Source of the DNA: Bolinopsis microptera
Taxonomy: Eukaryota > Ctenophora > Tentaculata > Lobata > Bolinopsidae
Reading direction: 5' to 3'
NCBI RefSeq assembly: GCF_026151205.1
Contig: NC_087074.1
Span: 19,684,740 to 19,748,739, forward strand
DNA length: 64,000 bases
The translations under genes were made by a program, and so were the position numbers. Below are positions 12,141-62,937 of the stretch, one piece after another (position 1 is the stretch's first letter; each line of letters opens with the position of its first letter). The notes beneath the pieces are model-generated. The model did no database searches and was not told the origin of the DNA. It saw only the letters and a list, made by a program, of their open reading frames with translations.

Positions 12141-12747
12141 TATGGTTACAACTGAAAGGAAAAGAAACAACCCTCTTAAGCTCCTTGCTGAAACTGGAAG
12201 ACGTGAACAGCCAAGAACCCGAAAACGAAACAAAGGAGAGGATTCGGTTGACAACAAAAATGGCAACCAAATTATCTTGTTCTTTAGTCCCGGCCTAAAA
12301 GAAAAACTTATTAAGGATAGGGATCTGATCGTGGCAAAAAAGTATTTGGTGAAAATACCCTCGAAAGTGACCTGTGAAATGATATTCAAAGAGTTTCTCT
12401 ATCATGAAAATCAAGAAAATTCGATCTACTTCAGTAATGGTGTATCTCAAGATATGATTAGTGGAATCAGGACTTACTTTAATCATAGATTCATCGTTGA
12501 ACTACTTTACAAGCCAGAACTACCTCAGATCAAGAACTTGGCTGGAAAAACAGTATTCACTGAGATTTATGGTTGCGAACATTTGTTGCGGTTGATGACT
12601 TGTATTGGAAAACTCATTTCACCTAATGAGTTTGATGAATGTGGGTTTAATATTCTTCAGATGCATTACCAGAGATTTTTGGAATTCATTGATGTTAACA
12701 GAGATACCTACATGCCTGGAGATAATTATTTTCAGGTCGTTCAATGA
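12141..12747 (+). CDS. MRG-domain (MORF4L-type) protein without chromodomain
   Basis: Likely start MVTTERKRNN at 12141; an in-frame Met also lies at 12073. After a basic N-terminus (PRTRKRNKGED) a complete MRG domain follows: GLKEKLIKDRDLIVAKKYLV, IPSKVTCEMIFKEFL, a central YFNHRFIVELLYKPELPQ, then IYGCEHLLRLMTCIG and a final helix FLEFIDVN. MRG15/MORF4L proteins use this domain to dock on acetyltransferase (NuA4) and deacetylase (Sin3) complexes. The usual N-terminal chromodomain is absent and the ORF has no intron, like a processed paralogue, but a splice acceptor just before 12141 (GTCTAGTAG) leaves room for upstream exons. A polyadenylation-type AATAAA lies at about 12837, 90 bases past the stop. 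The domain call is firm; the full gene extent is not. Confidence 0.75.
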
Positions 12748-13669
12748 TTAAACCATGGAAACTACAATTAACTGAACCTTTTCTGTTTAAATTATGATAC
12801 TTATAATTGAGTTGATCGACAAATGCAAATGTACCATAATAAATTATTACCTGAGAACGAATAATTTGGTTAACGGCTAGACATCAAATTGTCGCCTGTA
12901 TTTAAATATTTCATGTATTCTGAATTTCCGAAAATAAAGGAGTTTGCAGCACAATACAACTGGTAATTATTCGCTTTAAATGTCAGAAGTAGGACTATGA
13001 AACTAATTATTCGGTAAAAATGATCATAACCCAAATTAATGAAATAAATATTAATCAGCACGTTTTAGATTTTTCTAAGCAAGCTTTGACAAGCTATCCA
13101 GCTCTGCTGAAATGCTCCATTGGTTTTCTAACCCCATATATTCAGCAGCAGTGATGTGGTTGCAAGTTATTAAAACTACAGAAGAGCAGTTGAAGATGAG
13201 GTGAAATTACACCTCATCTACTCTGTATGAGTGCTGCTAATCATGTAAAGAACGGTGTAAAGGGGGATCCAGATTGCGAACATGGTGAAACCTTCAATGT
13301 CACCAGTATAAAGCAGAGTCTGGTCAGTATAATTACTTTTCTGTATTGGTAGTTATGTGATCCATCATTAGAATAGATATAAGGTACCTTCACATAATTC
13401 TATGTGAATAGTGTACATTTGAAGACTGCCAAGATTATTAGATTAGTGATATTTAAATTAGGTAATTGATGAAACCGCGAATCTGATCCGTGAGGCTTGA
13501 TGCCGACTTGATATGGAATGTGCAATGTGAGCTCAAATTACATATTCCAACTGAAAACAGTTTATTCATATATTGCATCCATGAATTTGAGTAGATCTCA
13601 TAAATGTAATAAAATTATTGTTAAAATATTACAATGATATAAAATTATTGATTTTATAACAGAACTCAA
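12748..13669. other. gene-free stretch between MRG gene and first MORC exon seen
   Basis: No exon recognised. The initiator exon of MORC should lie somewhere upstream of 13799, but I could not identify it here. Confidence 0.4.
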
Positions 13670-13759
13670 TACAGTAAAACCCCGATTTACCATAAACCCC
13701 GATTTACTGCAGCTTTTTCCTTTCTCCCAAACTCTGCGGTAAATCGGGGTATAACTGTA
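13670..13759. mobile_element. 90-bp pogo/mariner-like MITE
   Basis: Ends TACAGTAAAACCCCGATTTA and its inverse GTAAATCGGGGTATAACTGTA, with a short centre. TA at both ends and the CAGTAAAACCC-type terminus resemble pogo/Tigger-like elements. It ends 39 bases before a MORC exon. Confidence 0.6.
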
Positions 13760-13798
13760 TTCAGTTCCGAAAGTAACATATTGACACATTTATTTCAG

Positions 13799-31536
<17,738 letters not shown>

Positions 31537-33130
31537 TTAAGGCCGAATGTTTTTGTGGCTATTATCATATGATAGATTGAAGTGCCTTTTTTAATCAAAT
31601 TTAAATTATTTTATATATTGGAGCCGTAATCGTAACTTCGTTACTACGTTGTGAAGCACCCTTACTCTGCCATTTAAAAAAAGAGTAACATTAAATTCGT
31701 ATTTGGAAGATTATTTGTATTGAGAAAATGGTGTTTTAAAAATTAGTTGACGCACTTGAAATAGTCATGTTGTTTTCAGATAGCTATCTTGATCAGCAGA
31801 TTCAAGTAAGAATTTACGTTGATATTATAATTCATAATTAGCTTTTATATTGATCAGGATCTGTCCACTAAGTTTTCAACCAATTTTATCAAATAAATAA
31901 ATCATGTACTATTAAGTTTTAGAGTAGGTTTTCGTTAGTTGTTTCCTGAGTCATGAGTAAACATCAGTATTTGTATCAATCGCATTTGTATCAATCGCAT
32001 TTTTACATATTTTGGTTGTATGTATAAAATTTTGATTGTGATGACACTAGTATTAATATGATGGCATTCAAATAAAAGTTATATTTAACGATAGTCCTAG
32101 TTAATAATCTCATATTTTATCGATTCACTCTATTTATTTATACCGTTACACTGTCAACTGTAGACGTAACTATGACAAGAATTTTCTTTGTACTTGATTT
32201 CCTTATTTGTTATTATCTTTGTGCGCGCTTACACAGTTCGCTGGCCTATTAGTATTGCTCACTCCTCTCATGGATACTGATAGTTACAGTCTGAGAGGGA
32301 AGAGAAATGAGAAACGAATGCGCGCAGAGGGCAAAGTCTGTGCTATGATATCGTGGTACACCCCAGTTTCTATGCGCGGCGCTCTTTTCAAGCTGTTTGC
32401 ATACTGCATACTTACTTGCTACTACACGTTGTATATCTCTCTCGTGCGCGCGATATGCAAAAGGGGTTGCAGCGTGTGTCAACTGCATAATACGTAGTGA
32501 GAGTTGACGGTGTTACCGCTCGCCCAAATTTTAAGAAAATTCCTGTGAAAAGGCCCTGATGGTATGAAAGTAATCTAATTCAACTCGGTGTATTTTTAGA
32601 CTGTAGACGCTGATTCTTTCAATCCCAGAAAACTTTACATTACTGGCTGGGGTCTAACTTTGAAAAGTAAAAGAGGCAAAGACTTTCGGTTTTTTGCAAA
32701 ATGGTTGCCTTGTAAAAATTTGTCATACGTTGTATGACCCAACGCGCACGAGTGCGCGGCTCCCCACTGTATCGTTGAAACTCTACACTATTGACTAAAT
32801 TGTGAAACGCGACAGTATACTAGGGGGTCACGACGTGATACAAGTACAAATAGCGTTACCTCCTCAGGCCAGGAGGAAAATTGGGGACATTGTAGATTTT
32901 GAGTTATCCCAAAAAGTTTTATTTTGGGCTTAATAATAGTGCGCAGCTTTAACTTTGCTGATTCTTGTCCTCTGATTGGCTGAATTGTATCACGTGCAGT
33001 GCAGTTGCATTTTTGGAATGCATTTATGCGACATGCGTGCAATAAACTTATGAGCGCGCGCGAGCTTGAACAAGCTTTGATTCACGATGTCAATCCTTCG
33101 CATCTCGCCGATCTGCATAAGAGAAGCATT
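31537..33130. other. gene-free stretch after MORC
   Basis: AT-rich to about 32200, then GC-richer with many GCGCGC words. No gene was recognised; short frames on both strands around 32207-32497 reflect base composition. Confidence 0.4.
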
Positions 33131-33335
33131 ATCTGCGAGAAGCATTATTGGATGCGCGCGCGCGACCCAGTAGTGCATCGCGCTACAAGAACAAGCTGTG
33201 AAGACGCGATCATCTGTAGTAATACTCCCATGCAGCCAGTAAGGTTTTTTGGGATCTTCATTGTTCATGAATTGTAGCGCGATGCGTTACTGGTTACTGG
33301 GCCGCGCCGCGCACTCAATAATGCTTCTCGCAACC
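33131..33335. mobile_element. imperfect inverted repeat, possible MITE
   Basis: GAGAAGCATTATTGGATGCG ... CAGTAGTGCATCGCGCTACA (33138-33186) pairs with TGTAGCGCGATGCGTTACTG ... AATAATGCTTCTCGC (33275-33332). The arms are about 50-60 bp and the loop about 90 bp. No target duplication was identified. Confidence 0.5.
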
Positions 33336-35170
33336 GTTAGATCGGCGAAATGCGCTACTCACAATGAGACTCAAGTGCAAAAAACTTTTAAAGCAAAAAT
33401 TGCCAAAAAATGTGCCAACATGCGACCTTACGCCATTATTGTTAAGCTGTATAGATCAAATTTAATCGATACAATTCTCGTGTATCGTCAGTAATAAAAA
33501 TCTGATGTATTGATAAATTCTTTGAAGATGATTTATCTTGAAAAACAAACAGAATTGTAAGTACGAAGGAGTATACTGCTCAGGTATACTCTTCGTCGTC
33601 CGGTCTACTTAGTAGTCATGTCATGACTACATCATCGTCATGTCTACTTCGTCTTTATTGTGCATAACTATGTAACATGCTAATAGAAAAGGTCATTCAA
33701 ACAATATATACATTCAATTAAATCAAGTGATGCGATTCAGTTAAACAAAAATTCAATTTTATGCCATTTATTACAGAGTAAACAAGTTCACAATAAATCA
33801 ATTTGATATTTAAAGGAATCCTAATTCAATGTGTAGTATGGTTGTCACTCTTTAAATAGATTAGATATAGGTTGACGGGGCAAAGGAGTGTGCGTGCTGT
33901 TCGCTATTGCTCACACCAAACGGCAACCTAGTAAATGTTTTGTATGGACACCGGTCTCCATCACGATACAAAATTAGGATTGTAGAATTTATTGTATAAC
34001 TTTTAGTGCAGTGGAGGGAGCGGTGTGGTGCATTAATAGAGTGACAGCCTACTGATTTAGAGTTGTTTTTAGATTGGCAGAGCACAATCAAATCAAGATC
34101 ACAATACAGCACTGAGCACATAGGTAACGGAAATGGTCCATTGCAATATGGACCAACATTTTTGAACTTCAAACAATTAAATATATACACACAATTTTTC
34201 AAAACACATGGCCTATTCTATCATAGGGGCAGGGATGAGGTTGTATGAGACTTCTGATAGAGGGGTCTCATGTTTGTTGTCCATCTTCTTTACTCTGTAC
34301 CCTTGTAGCGTAGAGCAATAAGATCAGAGTTGTTCTCAACATTGCAAATCTTATCCTCGTCCTCACATACCTTACCACATCACAATATCGCTCCTTCATC
34401 TTTCTGGCTAGATCCGCTAGTCTGTTGACAAACTGTTAACACTGCTTAGACATTCCCGCGGATGTGAGAAATACAGCCCCACATCCAGAAAGTTTTATAT
34501 TTCCTCCCAGATGCGTTTTTTCTAAATTCTGTGGCCCGCTCGCTTCGCTCGCAAGTTTGGGGAGGGGACTGTCGGCGAGCGAAGCAAGTCGACGTGTCCA
34601 ATCCAGCTGCGCAGCGAGCGAAGCGAGCAAGCTGTGGCAGGGGTCTCGGGGCGCAGCCCCCCGGAAATTTTTTGCGAAATAGTGTGTTTTAGACGGCATT
34701 TGGCATTAAAGAAATTTGTAGGACAGCAATAAACTGGGATTGAAAAGAATCAAGTACTCACGTAAATTTGATAACTTCACAACAGCAATCTGCATTCTCC
34801 AATCAGAATATTTCACTGTGTTCCAAAACTGACAGGATGTTCCTCTTTGATTTTTATACAATCGAAACATTTTCTTCAAAAATTTCCTCAATTAATTTGT
34901 CTTCATTCCAAAAAAATATTTCGAAATTTAGGAGTTACTTCTCAAAAATTTCCTCTTTTTCTCCCGTTTTTCCTCCCAAAAAAAAATTTCCTCCCAGGCT
35001 GCCTGGCAAGATGGCGTGTTTCTGGATGTGGGAATACAGCCAGGGTGACACTAACTAACATTTTAATAAAACAGCAGGGTTGAAAACTAGGCAACTAGGT
35101 TGAAATTTGTATAATAATTCTAATCACAGATTTGCTCCATAAATTATAAACATATTTCTCGTTTTAGGTT
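33336..35170. repeat. repeat-derived intergenic stretch
   Basis: Holds a partial match to the LINE tail (34074-34138 with 1481-1530) and the second copy of the 8.7-kb repeat (34213-34480). Between 34530 and 34640 are GAGCGAAGC-type words in both orientations, and 34860-35010 is T-rich with AAAATTTCCTC words. No gene was seen. Confidence 0.55.
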
Positions 35171-35177
35171 CAGGGAA

Positions 35178-37092
35178 ATGAGATTAAAAGACTTTTCTGC
35201 GCTTTGTTTTGACATGGACTTCACTCTTGTGAACTATTCTCTGAACAAATTCCTACCGATGGTGTACGATGTCACAGCCCAGTTTTTGGTTGAGAAAAAA
35301 GGGTATCCAAAGACTCTCAAACATCGGGATGAGTCCGATGTAAGTATATTTAACCAGTTTTCAGCATGTATATTGAATATTCTTTTGTACAATGTGACCA
35401 AAAATTAATTCCAAATGTTCAACTCTGCAGCAAAGCAGTTTAAAGTTTAAAGTTGTCAGTATAAAGCCTCAACAGTTCTACTTAAAGAGGCGAACATGTA
35501 CATATTACCAAAGTCCAATCTTATTTTATAATTTCTTTTTATTCAGCTGAAGCTGATTCGCCAGGGACTTATATTGGATAAAACAACACATCATTTCCTG
35601 GATATATCATCTACTGGTGAAGTCATTTCAGCTTTTGACGGAAACAACTTTCTTAGCCACAAGAAGGTAAATCAAATCAAATAAAGGTACAAAATCAATT
35701 ACCAGTCGTACCAAGTCCTTTACAAATTGTATGATTGTTTTTTGATATATCGGCACAAATGTCAGTATGGTCTCCCGGCCGTGTTTGGGGGCCGAAATAG
35801 TTCTTAAAGATGTTTTTCATACATTTGTTTCACTCCGCTCCAGTTGCAGTCTGGTAGTGTTAAGCTTCATAACTATTTTCAATTTTTTCCTAACCTTCAT
35901 ATACCATCGTAAATATCTTGGTCTTGTGTAAATGTAATTGTACATCAAACAAAAACTTATCTGAGAGACCCTTGCCTATAACAGGCCTGACATAATGAGT
36001 GAATTCTATATTGAAGATATTTTCAAGTATCACAGTACAGCTGGTTGACTATGTAGTAAAGTATTGAACTTAATATATATCAAAACAGCATAATTTCAGA
36101 TATTGGAGCTCTATCCAGACAGAAGGTGGTCATATTTTGACACGTTTTACAAAGGGTTTGAATGTGATGTAGCTACTGTATCACATGATGAGCTACCTTA
36201 CTTCTTTTACGACTCTGCGTTTGTATCTCCGGTTATTCCAGTTATGGCCAAACACATGAGGTCTCTTAGCCGCTGTGAATCTGATTTCAGTGAAAAATGC
36301 AAAACTTTATACAAAGATACGTTGGAATCTTTTAACTTTAATTTCCATCCAGATAACTTTAAGAGAAATACAGGCTTCTTTTTTCCAGAAATGATGAAAA
36401 ATACCGATTTGTACATTGACAAAGCCTCCCCAAAATTCAAGAACCGACTTAAAGAACTAAAAGATAATGGTGTAAAACTTGTACTGGTAACAGCATCACA
36501 TGTTGATTATACTGAGCTCCTCATGGATTATTCATATGGTTCCAATTGGAGGGAGTATTTTGATATTGTCTGTTGTCGAGCCCGCAAGCCAGGTTTCTTC
36601 ACATCAAGTCCAGTTTCTCGTCCATTCTATCGATGGAACTTTAAAAATGACTCCATAGGCAATGAAACAATGCCAGAGTTAAACTGTAAGGATATATTTT
36701 TTGAAGGACATTGGACATGTGTGGACAAGTGGATCAAGTGTAACGCAACAAGACCAGGACGTGTCGCATATGTTGGAGATTCTTTTAAATCAGATATCAT
36801 TCCCACAAAACTGTTTACTTCTTGGGACCAAATGGCAATTGTTTGGGAGGGTCAGAAATATTTGAGAGAAAAATCTAGTGAAAAGCTTGATCATGTGAAT
36901 AAAAAGGCCCACCTTGAAGAAAATGAGGAATGGGGAAGTTTCTTTGGAAGTGAGAAACAATTTACTATGACTGCTGGTAAACTGATGGCTCATTCTGATA
37001 TTGTCTTTAGTAATGTTGAAAGTCTTGCTTCATTAGAAATGGATGAAAATTTTGAAACCGGTTGTTTTTACGATTTTGATCCCTATGAATAA
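35178..37092 (+). CDS. NT5DC1: NT5DC1-like 5'-nucleotidase-domain HAD protein
   Basis: Three exons in phase 0: 35178-35339, 35547-35666 and 36100-37092, giving 424 residues. The HAD nucleophile motif is near the start (CFDMDFTLVNY). Downstream are VKLVLVTASHVDYTELLMDY (motif II region), CCRARKPGFFTSSPVSRPF, and RVAYVGDSFKSDIIPTKLF with the motif III/IV GDSFKSDI, then a C-terminal EEWGSFFGSE. This order and length fit NT5DC1, a poorly characterised member of the cytosolic IMP-GMP 5'-nucleotidase family; its substrate is unknown. An acceptor-like TTTTAG 12 bases before the start codon allows a non-coding first exon. The stop codon overlaps an AATAAA word. Confidence 0.9.
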
Positions 37093-37244
37093 ACAGAAAA
37101 CATTATTCGTTTAAGATTCATCAATATTATCACTAAATCATTTCTGATATACTGTATTTATTATTATTTAGCTTTTTAGGCTTGATAAGCATGTATAGTT
37201 TAAATTCAATTTTTTATTGCTTAGATAACTTGTAATATCTGAAC

Positions 37245-38401
37245 TACGGGTATTTGCCTCACAGAATGGCCAAAAAAAAGGAAGGTCTCTCAAAATCACA
37301 AAACACACTTTATTCCAGTTTTTATCTCATAAGAAGCTAAGTTGACACTCATATTTTTCTTCCCGGGGGTTGATTTAATCTCATAACCATTTTTTCTTTG
37401 AGAAAAATTGGCCGGAAAATCTTCCTCCAAAAAAACATGCCTCACAGAATGGCCAAATCTGAATTTCTATAATTTTTTGATGGAGATACTTTTTAAATTT
37501 CTATCACCACACGTTGTTAGAAAACCTATTAAGGAATGGGGTAATAACCTAAAACTCACGAAAAAACTGAGCTGTGAAAAATTATTTCACAAAAAAGAAA
37601 AAATGCCTCACAAAATGGCCAAAAAAAAATGAAAACGAGAAAATTTTATTTTTCTAAAACCTTTGGCTCTTGTTTCAGGCATGCTGCTGGTATTAATATG
37701 CCTTGTTAACACCCCCATATAGGTGAAATTTCTTAGAAATGAATAAAAAGGGCATAATTTCCTACACCAAAAATGGCCATTTGGTGTGGCGTTGTTCATA
37801 TTCCCTGATTTCATGATTTATAACCTTCATTCGGCTGTAAAAACACTCCATCTGGGGTGTTATTGTATGATAAATAGCTTGTGAATACTTTAGACTTATT
37901 GTTTCATTGAATAAAAGGAGTTTTAAATTTTGGCCATTTTGTGAGGCATATTTTGGCCATTTTTTGAGGCGATTAGCCATTTTAGCATTTTTTTTCTTCC
38001 TATATTGAACAATGTTCGTTTTGTTTGATGAATACTATTCTTTAAACATCTTCTGTCATACTGGTGCCAGAAATTCTCACCAAAATGCAAACTTAGTTCA
38101 AAAATTTGAAAACAAATTTTGTGAGGCATATTTTGGCCATTTTGTGAGGCGTGTAGCCATTTTAGCATTTTTTTCTTCCTATATTGAACAATGTGCTCAA
38201 AATTTCTACATAAACAGTCATATTTATGCCAGAAAATGTGGTCCTAGTTAATGATTTTACCACAGGAAGTGTTGCCAGAAGACTTTTGTTTCATATGGTA
38301 TCCACAAAACCTACCAGTCTTATATAAAAAATTAGTTACAAAAACATTTACAAATTTGGCCATTCTGTGAGGCTAGCCATTCTGTGAGGCATTTACCCGT
38401 A
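37245..38401. mobile_element. 1.16-kb DNA element with repeated CCTCACAGAATGGCC words
   Basis: The ends TACGGGTATTTGCCTCACAG and the inverse at 38375-38401 form terminal inverted repeats. Inside, TGCCTCACA(G/A)AATGGCC occurs repeatedly on the left in one orientation and as GGCCATTTTGTGAGGC on the right in the other. Clustered subterminal motifs are usual transposase-binding arrays. No transposase frame is present. It sits directly after NT5DC1. Confidence 0.75.
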
Positions 38402-38827
38402 CATAATTTTTATATAGATTGCAATTTTTATAATTATATATTGGGGGTTTGTATTCAAAACGCATTATCTACTTGAAAAGATTGCTTGTTTATTTTTTAT
38501 GTTAATACGATATTATTTAAAGTAAATAGCATGTTATCAGACAATGTTATATCGTCATTAACTCACCATAGCAGTGCATCAGTCATTGAAATTAAGTTGA
38601 ACCTAAATACAGACAGAGCGAGTCAGGCGAAGTAACAGTAAGTTTTGAGGTTGTTAAAACACTGCCAAATCCACTTTCAGTAATATCATAAATTTAGCAT
38701 GTGTTAAATACCACAGTTCATTTTAATGTTCTATCTGTTCAGGTCAGTTCAATCTTTTAAAAATAATCAGGCGACTATTTAAGCAGGAAGAATGTAGCCA
38801 GACAACGTCCTATAAAGTTGTAAAGCC

Positions 38828-39139
38828 ATGGCAGTCTCAAGAGTCATCACCTCCAAACTACAGTCCCACTTCATACCCTCCTTCTTAGAGGTTATAAACG
38901 AGAGTTACATGCACAATGTCCCCAAAGGATCAGAAACTCACTTCAAAGTTCTGATAGTGTCAGAAAAGTTCGAGGGTAAACCCCTGATAAAGAGACACAG
39001 AGAAGTTAACAGTTTGCTTGCGGAGGAGTTACAGGGTGGTGTTCATGCGCTGAGCATTGTTGCTAAAACTCCAACTCAGTGGGGTTCTGATCCTAATGTT
39101 GTGAAGAGTCCTCCCTGTTTAGGGGGTTCTAAGTTGTGA
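38828..39139 (+). CDS. BOLA1: BolA-family protein (BOLA1-like)
   Basis: Single exon, 103 residues. Family signature in order: ITSKLQSHFIPSFLEVINES, then GSETHFKVLIVSEKFEGKPL, IKRHREVNSLLAEELQGGVH and ALSIVAKTPTQW. The His in RHR and the VHAL-I-AKTP-QW end are conserved in BolA proteins, which pair with monothiol glutaredoxins in iron-sulfur cluster handling; BOLA1 is mitochondrial. A clear presequence is not obvious at the N-terminus. The lack of introns and the 350-bp gap to LSD1 make a compact locus. Confidence 0.9.
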   Translation: MAVSRVITSKLQSHFIPSFLEVINESYMHNVPKGSETHFKVLIVSEKFEGKPLIKRHREVNSLLAEELQGGVHALSIVAKTPTQWGSDPNVVKSPPCLGGSKL

Positions 39140-39497
39140 ATCATTTTCAGATTGATCCTTGTTTTTTTAATTTAGAATCGTTTTTGTGTTTTGTTTGGGG
39201 TTTCTGTGAAATATTTTATTGAAAACTGTTCCGCTTCACAAAATGAGGAAGCATTATTGGTGGCATTCAGCTGTGAAAGTTAATCGGATCATAAGAATTA
39301 TGAGCTGTATGATGCATCCTGTACAGCACTAAATCTTTTATATCAAAGGGGAAGACGATTTATATTCATGTTTTTGTCATTTATTTATTACACTTGACTA
39401 GTTGTTCGTTAAATTTTTGTTGGCATTCAATTTCGAATTGACTTTGAATAGACCTGTGATGATATAAATTATAAATATTAGACGAAACAATTTTATC

Positions 39498-61120
<21,623 letters not shown>

Positions 61121-61683
61121 GTAAGGGAATGTTTAATGTTTATCTATCTAAGAATATTTGTGACAATTTTCCTTCTGTTACATCATATTGGTTAATTGAG
61201 AAAATAATTTGTTTACATACACTCCATTTTATTAATATACTTTGAGAACATAATTAAAGTAATTTTTAATTAACCAGTCGAACTAGAAGATTCAGAGTAG
61301 CCACAAATATAGGCTAATAATTAGTGCGTCAGATTTAAAAAAGCAGCGAAACAAATTAATTGATCTAGGTTTCCTCAGACTGAGACTAATTCTGCAAACG
61401 TAACACAGTTTTATTTGAAATCATAGTTACGAAAAATAAGATTAACCTAAATGATGAATAACCTCAAATATACACGGGAGCTCATTGATATCTGGAAACG
61501 GTAAGGAAAATATCATGCAGTATATTGTACAGCAAAATTAAAGTGACCATTCGCGTCGCTCAGCCCAGTATCTTGCACCTCCTGATTGAAGACCCCTCAC
61601 CTCATGGCCATATGAAATGTAAGGAACATAAAATGATAAAAGTAGATGATGTCATCAGCATGTTGATGTAGCGTATGTGTATA

Positions 61684-62937
61684 TTAAACATTGGATTGTG
61701 TAGGTATGACCAAGTATGTTTGAGCACGTTCTGAAATCTCTATCCTCGTCCTAAAATACTCACCTCCCAACACAATGTTCTCTATCCTCATCTGATCCTC
61801 CCAATGAAAGTTCTCCCTCCCCCCGTACTCTCTGAGTTCCATCTTGGTAACAAGACTGGAATTTAGAGTTGGTAGCCCAGTAACCATCTCTGTTGTTTCT
61901 CCGTCTTGCTCTATCTTCAGTATCAAGGTATCTTTAAAATTGATGGTCAGTAGCATTTCACCTTCACTGTAGTTAGCCATGTTGAAATGGGGCTCTATGA
62001 ACTGAAAGATTTGTATTCGATATTGATGATGATATTTCAAGGTTTGGCGGGTGCTAACATTAATATGATTCACCTGCATTCTGCGTCGGGTTTATTGAAA
62101 TGTTGATCATTGATATTATTATTATTTGCTCTTCCAAGGCCTACTTACTTGCCACTGGTCACTGTATTTTGTGCTGAACACAATCACCCTGTTAGCCAGA
62201 CCCACGTTTGCCATTTTATCTGCAGCGAACCTGTAACAATGACAGTTTTAAAAAGAAGTCTGAAAATAGTATTTTAAGGTAAACACGCACTGTTGTCTGA
62301 CCAATGGATGAGGAGTTATTTAAACATTGAGCATTGAAAATGATTTTTGATTCGGAGTCGCCACCACGCGTAGCCGTGATTGGACAATTTACCCCCAATT
62401 TACCGAACTTGCTCAAATGGAAAGTCGTACCGGAAGATAGTGATTTTCACTGTGATATTTTAATTTAACTAATATTTTTATTTCGAAAGCGCCGCAAAGT
62501 TCTAGAATCCTACCTTAGAGCAATTCTGAAGACTGTGTCGCCAGCATCATTGAAGAAATCCACTCTAGCTACTCCGTGATACTCTCCTGTGAAGTGTCCT
62601 TGTATTTTCATCTTGCTTCCCATCGTTAAACGCCCCTTGTACACGTCGTAGGAATGTAGATCTTTTGCGAATATGACGGTTATTCCTGTAATAATTCACC
62701 ATCATCATGATTCTTGTTATCAGAGGTTTGGTTTAGACTTTAGATGTCAGATTAATCTTAAGTGTCAAAAATTCGGGGCTAGGACGTCAACCCAATATTT
62801 ATACGGCAAAAACAAAACAGATCGTTCACTAAAAATTGATAAATTTTAGACCTCAAGTAAATCTAGATTAACTTACCGAGTTGGGCTATAACCAAGATAG
62901 CGGTTATAAGGCTGGAAGGAGCTTGATCAAACAACAT
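61684..62937 (-). CDS. secreted galectin-like protein
   Basis: Exons 62877-62937 (hydrophobic leader MLFDQAPSSLITAILVIAQL), 62514-62685, 62149-62230 and 61684-62001, all in phase. The folded part resembles a galectin domain: GRLTMGSKMKIQGHF, ARVDFFNDAGDTVFRIALRF, NRVIVFSTKYSDQWQFIEPH and EGEMLLTINFKDTLILKIEQ. The galactoside-binding His-Asn-Arg set of galectins is not conserved (RIALRF in place of HxNPR), and galectins normally lack signal peptides, so this would be a divergent secreted member, perhaps with altered or no sugar binding. A splice donor (GGAG|GTGAGT) in the last exon leaves an alternative 3' end. It is probably nested in the LSD1 gene. Confidence 0.6.
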
